The notes below the pieces were generated by a model. The model did not search any database. It worked only from the letters and a program-made list of their open reading frames with translations, and was not told the origin of the DNA. From positions 49,633 through 113,632 of the forward strand of contig VGRJ01000003.1 of the NCBI GenBank assembly GCA_016875405.1: 64,000 bases of DNA, in the 5' to 3' direction. Both the position numbers and the translations under genes were made by a program. Below, one piece after another: positions 58,401 through 64,000 of the stretch (positions are counted from its first letter, which is position 1; every line of letters starts with the position of its first letter). Source of the DNA: Deltaproteobacteria bacterium (lineage in GTDB: Bacteria > Myxococcota_A > Polyangia > Polyangiales > Polyangiaceae).

Positions 58401-59291
58401 TCAGACCGGCGCGCCGAGCTCGCGTAGGAAGCCGCGGACGACCGCCTTCGCCGTGTGAACGCGGTACTCCCGCGTCGAGCGGACGTCATCGATCGGAGAG
58501 ACGTCCTCCGCGACGACCGCGTCGACCGTGGCCGCGGTGAGGTTCGCGAGGGGCGTCGCCGTCACGAGCGCGCGCGTCCGCGGCAAGAGCGACGTCGTCG
58601 GTCCCACCGAGGCAATCGCGAGGCCGATGCGTCCAACCTTGCCGCCGCTCACCTCGGCGACCGCGCCGAGCGCCACCTTCGAGATCGCCTGCGCGAGGCG
58701 TGTCCCCACCTTGCGCCAGCACCACGCGGCGCCGTGGGCTGGGAGCGGGAGCTCGATCGCGACGATGAGCTCGTCCCCTGCGCGCGTGGTCGCCTTGTAG
58801 CCGGTCTGCAGCTCGGCCATCGGAATTCGACGACGGCCGCGGACGCTCTGCACCTCGATGATCGGATCGTACGCGGCGATCGCCGCGATGCCGTCGCCCG
58901 CCGGCGAGGCGGTGGCGAGGTTGCCGCCGAGGGTGCCGCGCGCCTGGATCGTCGGCCCGCCGATGTCATGCGTCATCTGCGCCACGAGTGGCGCGTACTC
59001 GCGGACGATCGGATCCCGCTGGAGCTCGAGGTAGGTGACCGCCGCACCAATTCGCAGCCTCGAGCCGTCGAGCCGAACGCCGCGGAGCTCGTCGAGCCGG
59101 CCGATGTCAACGACCAAGGGCAGCGGGTCGCTCGCGAGCTTGCCCTGACTCACCTGCACCATGAAGTCGGTACCACCGGCGAGGAGCACGGTCTTCTCGC
59201 GCTTCGCCTCGCGCTCGGCGAGCATGGCGCACGTCTCGTCGAGCGTCGCGGGGCGGGCAAACTCGTACCGAGGCAGATCGACGAGGCTCAC
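58401..59291 (-). CDS. Molybdoenzyme FAD-binding subunit (xanthine dehydrogenase family)
   Basis: 296 residues from GTG 59291, which shares GTGA with the [2Fe-2S] subunit stop. FAD-binding PCMH fold: VLLAGGTDFMVQVSQGKLASDPLPLVVDIGRLDELRGVRL, then GGPTIQARGTLGGNLATASPAGDGIAAIAAYDPIIEVQS, the glycine-rich FAD loop TLGGNLATASPAGD. The C-terminal CO-dehydrogenase flavoprotein domain follows with RLAQAISKVALGAVAEV. It passes electrons from the iron-sulfur subunit to NAD or another acceptor. Third structural gene of the operon. Confidence 0.92.
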   Translation of the reverse strand: MSLVDLPRYEFARPATLDETCAMLAEREAKREKTVLLAGGTDFMVQVSQGKLASDPLPLVVDIGRLDELRGVRLDGSRLRIGAAVTYLELQRDPIVREYAPLVAQMTHDIGGPTIQARGTLGGNLATASPAGDGIAAIAAYDPIIEVQSVRGRRRIPMAELQTGYKATTRAGDELIVAIELPLPAHGAAWCWRKVGTRLAQAISKVALGAVAEVSGGKVGRIGLAIASVGPTTSLLPRTRALVTATPLANLTAATVDAVVAEDVSPIDDVRSTREYRVHTAKAVVRGFLRELGAPV

Positions 59292-59773
59292 TCGGCCGCT
59301 CCCTTCTCGGTCGAGCGCAGCTCGTGCGCCGCGTGAAGGACGCTCTGGACGATGCGCTCGTAGCCCGTGCAGCGACACAGGTTGCCAGCGATCGCCGTGC
59401 GGACCTCGACCGGCGTCGGATCGGGGTTGCGACGCAACAGCGCCTCGGCCGCGATCAGCATGCCGGGCGTGCAGATGCCACACTGCGCTCCGCCGTGCTC
59501 GGCCATGCAAGCCTGGAGCGGCGCGAGGTGGCCGGCCGCGGCGAGGCCTTCGACGGTGACGACCTCGCAACCGTCGCACTGACCGATCGGCACGAGGCAC
59601 GCGTTGACGGGGACTCCATCGAGGAACACCGCGCAGCTTCCGCACTCGCCCTCGCCGCACCCTTCTTTGGTCCCGGTGAGCCCGAGCGGGCCCCGGAGCG
59701 CGTCGAGCAACCGCGCGAGCGGCGCCATGTCGACGTGCCGCTGCACGCCGTTCACCTTAAGTGCGACCTTCAC
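59288..59773 (-). CDS. Molybdoenzyme [2Fe-2S] subunit (xanthine dehydrogenase family)
   Basis: 161 residues from GTG 59773 (GTGA overlap with the large subunit stop); the longer open frame upstream is shadow. The first [2Fe-2S] site is plant-ferredoxin type: KEGCGEGECGSCAVFLDG with the fourth Cys in VNACLVPIG. The second, helical site is AQCGICTPGMLIAA and GNLCRCTGYERI. All eight Cys are present. It relays electrons from the molybdenum centre to FAD. Usual length for the family. Confidence 0.95.
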   Translation of the reverse strand: MKVALKVNGVQRHVDMAPLARLLDALRGPLGLTGTKEGCGEGECGSCAVFLDGVPVNACLVPIGQCDGCEVVTVEGLAAAGHLAPLQACMAEHGGAQCGICTPGMLIAAEALLRRNPDPTPVEVRTAIAGNLCRCTGYERIVQSVLHAAHELRSTEKGAAE

Positions 59774-62043
59774 TGTGCAGCCTCCGAGTTTGAGCGAGCC
59801 CACGCCGCAAACAGTCGTTCCGGAGTGAGCGGGAGATGATCGATGGCGACGCCGATCGCGTGCTCGACCGCGGCAGCGACCGCGGAAGCGCCGCCGTCCA
59901 TCGGCAGCTCGCCGATCCCCTTCGCGCCGCCGCCAGGGCCGTGCGCGTAGGGCGCTTCGACGAGGATGGTGTGGAAGGGAGGCGCGTCGAGCGCGGTCGG
60001 GATGATGTAGTTCGTCATGCGCGGGTTGACGATCGCGCCGTCCTTCCAGACGACCTCTTCGGAGAGCGCCCAGCCGATCGCCTGCAGGCTCCCACCCTCG
60101 AGCTGGCCCTTGCACATGAGGGGGTGGATCGCCTTGCCGACGTCGGCCGCGCTCCAGAACTCGAGGACACGCGTCTCGAACGTGTCGAGATCGACCTCGA
60201 CCTCGGCGACGTCGACCATCCACGCGTACACCGGATAGGCGTCACCCTTGTAGCGCTTGTCGTCCCAGTTCACCCACGCTGGAGGCTCGTATTGGACGAG
60301 GGCGGTCTGCGGCCCCTCCTGAGCGAGCAGCCTGTCGCCTGCCGCGGCGAACGACTCGCCCGCGCGGCGAACCGCTTCCACGCGCTCCGCGATCTCTCGG
60401 GCTGCGCGCTCGACGATCGACCCGACGACCATGACGGTGCGCGAGGCGACGGTCGGCCCCGAGTCCGGCACGCGCGTCGTCGAAGGGACGGCGACCGACA
60501 CCGCGGAGATCGAGACGCCGGCCGCGTCGGCGGCGATCTGCGCGAAGATCGTCTCGGTGCCCTGGCCGATGTCCGTCGACGCGCTGCGAACCTCGAGCCG
60601 ACCGCCCAACAAGAGGTCGACCGCGACCTTGCCCTTCAGCATGCGCTCCCCCGAGCCGGTGAAGCCGCCGCCGTGCATGAAGACCGAGCAGCCGATCCCG
60701 CGCGCCTTGCGCCCTTCGACGATGGGGCCACGCCGTCGCTTGGCGACGTAATCGCTCGCGGCGAAGGCCTTCTCGACGCACTCGGCGCCGCCGATCGACC
60801 CGTGGAGCACCTGGCTCGTAGCGGTCGAGTCTCCCTCGGCGAGCAGGTTCTTTCGCTTCAGCTCGCCCGCGTCGATGCCGAGCCGACGCGCGACCGCGTC
60901 GAGATGACGCTCGATCGCCCAAGTCGTCTGAGGCGCGCCGAAACCACGGAACGCTCCGTTCGGGGGCGTGTTCGTCGCGACGCTGACCCCCTCGATGCGA
61001 ACGTCGCGCCAGCGGTAACAGCCGCCCGCGTGCAAGACCCCGCGCGACAAGACGACGGGCGAGAGCGTCACGTATGCGCCGGCGTCCATGAGCACGCGCA
61101 TCTTCAGGGCGCGCAGCGTGCCGTCCGCGTCGCAGCCGGTCTCGACGATGCAGCGGGACGGATGACGCTTGGTGGTCGCCTCGAAGTCCTCGACGCGGTC
61201 GTAGATCATGCGCACCGGGCGTCCGCTCTTCTTGGCGAGGAGCGCGGCGTGCATCGCGATGAGCGAGGGGTACTCCTCCTTGCCGCCGAAGCCGCCGCCC
61301 GTTACCGCTTGGGTGATGTGGATCTGCTCCGGCTCGAGGTGGAAGCAGCGCTTGAACGCCTTGTGCACGTAGTACGGGCACTGGAGCGAGCCGGTCGCAT
61401 GGACGCCGTCATCGTCCCACCAAGCGACCATGCCGTTCGTCTCGATGTAGAGCTGCTCTTGATGGTGCGTCGAGTACTCGCCGCGGACGACGACGTCGCA
61501 GGCACGCAGGGCGGCCTCGAACGCCGCTTCGCCATCGTCGGCGTCGGCCGCGCCCTTGGTGATGAGGTACCTGTTCTGGACGTTGGACTCGCCCCAGATG
61601 ACGGTACGGCCGAGCAGAGACTCCTCGGCATCAAACACCGCGGGGAGCGGCTCGATGTCGAGCGTGACGGCGGCGACCGCCCGGGCGAGCTTGGCCTTGT
61701 CGGCGCACGCGACGAGCGCGACCGGCTCGTAGCGGTGGTTGACACGTTCGGCCGCGAGCACCGGCTGATCGTCGACGATCAGCTGAACGACGTTGTCAGG
61801 TACGTCCTTCGCGGTGACGACCGTGACGTCGCTCCAGTCGAAGGAGGGATCGAGCATGACGGCGCGGAGGACGCCGCGCGGGAGCGGGCTCCGAACGGTG
61901 GCACCGTGGAGCTCACCGGGCATCGCGGGGAGGTCGTCGACGTAGCGCGCGACGCCGGTCACCTTCGCGGCGCCGTCGAGGCGTGTGACGTTCTCACCGA
62001 CGACCGGGGCGCGCGTGTCTCGAGGCTTGTTGGCGTCGTGCAT
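59770..62043 (-). CDS. Molybdopterin-binding catalytic subunit (xanthine dehydrogenase family)
   Basis: 757 residues, full length. Small N-terminal domain: RLDGAAKVTGVARYVDDLPAMPGELHGATVRSP. The molybdopterin-binding motifs are GGGFGGKEEYPS near 245 and NGAFRGFGAPQTTWAIE near 355. STDIGQGTETIFAQIAADAAG and the catalytic Glu in GGGAKGIGELPMDGGASAVAAAVEHAIG near the end are intact. The group hydroxylates purines, aldehydes or N-heterocycles; the exact substrate cannot be assigned. Substrate-pocket residues could be read by alignment. Gene lies 37 bases after the MobA-like gene and starts the three structural subunits. Confidence 0.93.
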   Translation of the reverse strand: MHDANKPRDTRAPVVGENVTRLDGAAKVTGVARYVDDLPAMPGELHGATVRSPLPRGVLRAVMLDPSFDWSDVTVVTAKDVPDNVVQLIVDDQPVLAAERVNHRYEPVALVACADKAKLARAVAAVTLDIEPLPAVFDAEESLLGRTVIWGESNVQNRYLITKGAADADDGEAAFEAALRACDVVVRGEYSTHHQEQLYIETNGMVAWWDDDGVHATGSLQCPYYVHKAFKRCFHLEPEQIHITQAVTGGGFGGKEEYPSLIAMHAALLAKKSGRPVRMIYDRVEDFEATTKRHPSRCIVETGCDADGTLRALKMRVLMDAGAYVTLSPVVLSRGVLHAGGCYRWRDVRIEGVSVATNTPPNGAFRGFGAPQTTWAIERHLDAVARRLGIDAGELKRKNLLAEGDSTATSQVLHGSIGGAECVEKAFAASDYVAKRRRGPIVEGRKARGIGCSVFMHGGGFTGSGERMLKGKVAVDLLLGGRLEVRSASTDIGQGTETIFAQIAADAAGVSISAVSVAVPSTTRVPDSGPTVASRTVMVVGSIVERAAREIAERVEAVRRAGESFAAAGDRLLAQEGPQTALVQYEPPAWVNWDDKRYKGDAYPVYAWMVDVAEVEVDLDTFETRVLEFWSAADVGKAIHPLMCKGQLEGGSLQAIGWALSEEVVWKDGAIVNPRMTNYIIPTALDAPPFHTILVEAPYAHGPGGGAKGIGELPMDGGASAVAAAVEHAIGVAIDHLPLTPERLFAAWARSNSEAAQ

Positions 62044-62080
62044 GACGAGGCGGCGATGTTGCGGTCCTCGGCACGAGCGG

Positions 62081-62701
62081 TCAAGCTTGCCGAGCGCCGC
62101 ACGTCACGTGAGCAACGAGCGCCTCGCGCGTGTCGAAGTCGAGTAGCACCTCGGCGTCGCTCACCTCCACGTCCACGAGCATCGCATCGAGGCCACGGAG
62201 CACCTCGCGGAGCGGGGGTCGATCGGAGGCGTACGCGCGCCGCAGCACGTCGACGCGCACGAGCACCGGGTGTCCGCCGCGGCCCCCGTGAGTCGGCCTG
62301 ACCGCGAGGACCGTCCGACCGGTCGTGGCAGCCGCAACGAGCGCGGCGACGACGTCGGTCCGGGCCGGCGGCACGTCGACGGGCGTCACGAGCACCCAAC
62401 CTTCGAACCGCGGCTCGAGGGCCGCGAGCCCGCGCGCGAGCGAGCCTGCGGCGCCGTGCTCCTCGCGCTCCTCCGAGATCACGAGCCGCCCGTTCGCAGC
62501 GACGCCCTGGGCCTCGAGCGCGGCGACCTCACTCGCGCGAACGACGAGCAACGTCTCTCGAGAGTCACGCGCGCGCGCCTCGACGTGGGCGAGACCGAGG
62601 GCTCTCGACCGGTCACCGCACGCCCACGGAGCGAGCACCTTTGGCCCACCGAAGCGCGTGCCCCGACCGGCCGCGAGCACGAGCGCTACCGGCAGGGTCA
62701 C
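62081..62701 (-). CDS. MobA/MocA-like molybdenum cofactor nucleotidyltransferase
   Basis: 206 residues from GTG 62701 (GTGA overlap with the XdhC stop). NTP-transferase motif LVLAAGRGTRFGGPKVLAPW near residue 6-26, with the LAAGxGxRxGG-PK loop. Then TPVDVPPARTDVVAALVAAA with the metal-binding Asp, and GGRGGHPVLV. It should attach CMP or GMP to molybdopterin for the enzyme encoded downstream; in xanthine dehydrogenase operons this is often the MocA (cytidylyl) type. Which nucleotide is used is not decided by these motifs. Confidence 0.87.
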   Translation of the reverse strand: MTLPVALVLAAGRGTRFGGPKVLAPWACGDRSRALGLAHVEARARDSRETLLVVRASEVAALEAQGVAANGRLVISEEREEHGAAGSLARGLAALEPRFEGWVLVTPVDVPPARTDVVAALVAAATTGRTVLAVRPTHGGRGGHPVLVRVDVLRRAYASDRPPLREVLRGLDAMLVDVEVSDAEVLLDFDTREALVAHVTCGARQA

Positions 62702-63543
62702 GTCGCCGACATGACCTCTCGCGACGCAGCCGCGACCCACGCGGCGCGCAGCGACACGACCTCCGCCGCGATCGAGATGGCGATCTCGCCTGGTGAGCGG
62801 GCCCCGATCGCGAGCCCGAGCGGCATCCGGACGCGCTCGATGTCGGCCTCGACGAAGCCCTTCGCCTCGAGCCGCTGTCGCGTGCGCGCGGCCTTCGCGC
62901 GGCTCCCGACCCCACCGACGAAGCGAGCACCGAGCCCGAGCGCCCACTCGAGGATTTCCTGATCGAGCTGATGGTCGTGCGTCATCACGAGGACGATCGC
63001 GGCGGACGGGTCGCCCAGCGCGGCGAGCACCTCATCGTCGTCGTGCTCGAGCCCGAGTGCGACGAGGTTTGGCCCCGAAGCGAGACCGCGCGCCGCGAGG
63101 GCCCCGTCGCGCGGATCGGCGACGACCACGCGAAACCCAAGCCCGGCGAGGATCGGCGCGAGCGCAGCTCCGACGTGGCCCGCGCCGACGACGAGCACGC
63201 GTACGCTCGCCTCCATCGGCTCGATCAACACCTCGACCGCCCCGCCGCAACACATGCCGAGCGAGGCGCCGAGCTCGTGCCGAACGATCTCGGGCTCGCA
63301 CTTGCCGCCGTCGAACGCCCGCTGCATCGCGGCGAGGACCTCACGCTCGACCGCGCCACCCCCGACGGTGCCGAGCGCCTCGTCGCGCGTGAGCAGCGCA
63401 AGCTTCTGCCCCGGCGTCGAGGGAGCCGAGCCCCGTCGTCGCAGGACCGTCGCGACCACCACGCGGCCACCGGCATCGAGGCGAGCGAGCGCCTCGCGCA
63501 GCACCTCGGGTGCGGACGCCGTGCGGACCTGGGCGACGCTCAT
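62698..63543 (-). CDS. XdhC-family molybdenum cofactor insertion protein
   Basis: 281 residues from ATG 63543; earlier in-frame codons run into the divergent gene. N-terminal XdhC/CoxI domain: LREALARLDAGGRVVVATVLRRRGSAPSTPGQKLALLTRDEALGTVGGGAVEREVLA, and the conserved LGASLGMCCGGAVEVLIEP. C-terminal Rossmann domain: VRVLVVGAGHVGAALAPILAGLGFRVVVADPRD, and FVGGVGSRAKAARTRQRLEAKG. XdhC binds the cofactor, helps its sulfuration and inserts it in the apo-enzyme. First gene of the five-gene operon, 91 bases from the divergent UbiB-like gene. Confidence 0.93.
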   Translation of the reverse strand: MSVAQVRTASAPEVLREALARLDAGGRVVVATVLRRRGSAPSTPGQKLALLTRDEALGTVGGGAVEREVLAAMQRAFDGGKCEPEIVRHELGASLGMCCGGAVEVLIEPMEASVRVLVVGAGHVGAALAPILAGLGFRVVVADPRDGALAARGLASGPNLVALGLEHDDDEVLAALGDPSAAIVLVMTHDHQLDQEILEWALGLGARFVGGVGSRAKAARTRQRLEAKGFVEADIERVRMPLGLAIGARSPGEIAISIAAEVVSLRAAWVAAASREVMSAT

Positions 63544-63634
63544 CGCGGGCCAGTCTACCTGCCAGATGGTCTGGCACAACCCGAGCCGAACGCGCACATC
63601 GCGGCGCTCGTTCGGGCTAGGATGCGAGGCCTCG

Positions 63635-64000
63635 ATGTCGTCCTCCCGTACCCTGCTGCAAAACCTGCGAGCAGCGCGATCGGCGCTGAAGGACCTCGCG
63701 CGCATGCGGCAGATCACGACGGTGCTCGCGCGCCACGGCTACGGTCACCTCGTCCGCGGGATGACGCGCGGCGACGCCGAGCTCGCCGAACAGCTCGGCA
63801 CGACGACGGCCGAAGCCTCGCCGGAAGCGACGCGCGCCGACCTCGCGGAGCGCCTCCCGCTCGTGCTCCAGGATCTCGGCCCCACGTTCGTGAAGCTCGG
63901 ACAAATCCTGTCGACGCGGCACGACCTCATCCCGGCCGAGTACTGCGTCGCGCTCGAGCGCCTCCAGGATCGCGTCTCACCCATCGCCCTCGACGAGGTC
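63635..64000 (+). CDS. ABC1/UbiB-family atypical kinase (C-terminus cut)
   Basis: 122 residues from ATG 63635 to the window end. The N-terminal region fits the UbiB/ADCK family: LARMRQITTVLARHGYGHLVRG, then ERLPLVLQDLGPTFVKLGQILSTRHDLIPAEYCVALERLQDRVSP, the KxGQ motif (VKLGQ, Lys and Gln conserved) that replaces the kinase glycine-loop function. Bacterial members support ubiquinone or other isoprenoid-quinone synthesis through an ATPase activity. The rest of the kinase fold is beyond the edge. Confidence 0.88.
   Translation, partial: MSSSRTLLQNLRAARSALKDLARMRQITTVLARHGYGHLVRGMTRGDAELAEQLGTTTAEASPEATRADLAERLPLVLQDLGPTFVKLGQILSTRHDLIPAEYCVALERLQDRVSPIALDEV

Noticed and set aside
59836..62301. 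821-codon plus-strand open frame over the molybdoenzyme genes
   Set aside because: It is the mirror of three strongly matched genes, rich in Arg, Asp, Glu, Ala and Val with no domain or start signal; third-position bias explains it.
1..64000. Search for tRNA, rRNA, insertion sequences, prophage and attachment sites
   Set aside because: Spacers are short and none shows a cloverleaf, transposase remains, terminal inverted repeats or integrase gene.

Overview
The window is very G+C-rich and gene-dense, with strongly biased third codon positions, so most long open frames on the opposite strand are shadows. The gene content fits a myxobacterium, probably of the Sorangium/Polyangium side (Polyangiales); this is inference from gene families, not from a marker gene. 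The supporting signs are many lipoproteins whose lipobox Cys is followed by Ser/Gly/Thr/Ala-rich linkers, RCC1 propellers, thrombospondin type 3 calcium repeats, a membrane-anchored Ser/Thr kinase, FG-GAP proteins and a type VI secretion (T6SS) VgrG module. No rRNA, tRNA, CRISPR array, insertion sequence or phage is visible.

Layout. 1-7.7 kb: a secreted phosphodiester glycosidase (cut by the left edge), a YhhQ-type queuosine-precursor transporter, a divergent phosphate-selective-type porin, an isolated DUF3540 gene, a hemolysin III protein, a lipoprotein and a coupled pair of unknown genes. 7.7-20 kb: a 1232-residue flavin/iron-sulfur oxidoreductase that looks like NfnB fused to NfnA, a frameshifted lipoprotein, two tandem paralogous Ig/RCC1 lipoproteins, and methylmalonate-semialdehyde dehydrogenase. 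19.4-23.1 kb: an operon of a PLP-dependent lyase, an MlrC-type metallopeptidase and a TetR regulator, with two matching palindromes in front. 23.2-30.6 kb: an esterase, a subtilase, an FG-GAP/ASPIC-UnbV lipoprotein, a DUF2325 gene with a structured leader, and an HExxH membrane protein.

30.6-38.7 kb: the T6SS module, read in one direction: VgrG, a 541-residue glycine-rich protein of unknown function, a DUF2169-pentapeptide fusion, a large pentapeptide-repeat protein and a DUF4150 PAAR-like tip. The order suggests a spike with adaptor and cargo; the 541-residue protein is the main cargo or needle candidate. 38.6-47.6 kb: SixA, a large lipoprotein with an unusual CX3CH motif, ScpB and ScpA (ScpB ends in an extreme Asp/Glu/Ser repeat tail), a possibly frameshifted outer-membrane protein, a MaoC hydratase, a His-rich membrane protein, a repeat lipoprotein and threonine aldolase.

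47.6-52.9 kb: a minus-strand operon of TerB-like protein, beta-propeller, small protein, GMC oxidoreductase, ATP-grasp ligase and metallophosphoesterase. The first four genes are intact and coupled by 4-base overlaps; the last two have each lost their middle. 53-57.3 kb: a divergent pair of a single-TM protein and a Ser/Thr kinase. 57.3-63.5 kb: a lipoprotein and a complete xanthine-dehydrogenase-type molybdoenzyme operon (XdhC accessory, MobA-like nucleotidyltransferase, molybdopterin, [2Fe-2S] and FAD subunits), nearly all start/stop coupled. The window ends inside a UbiB/ABC1 kinase.
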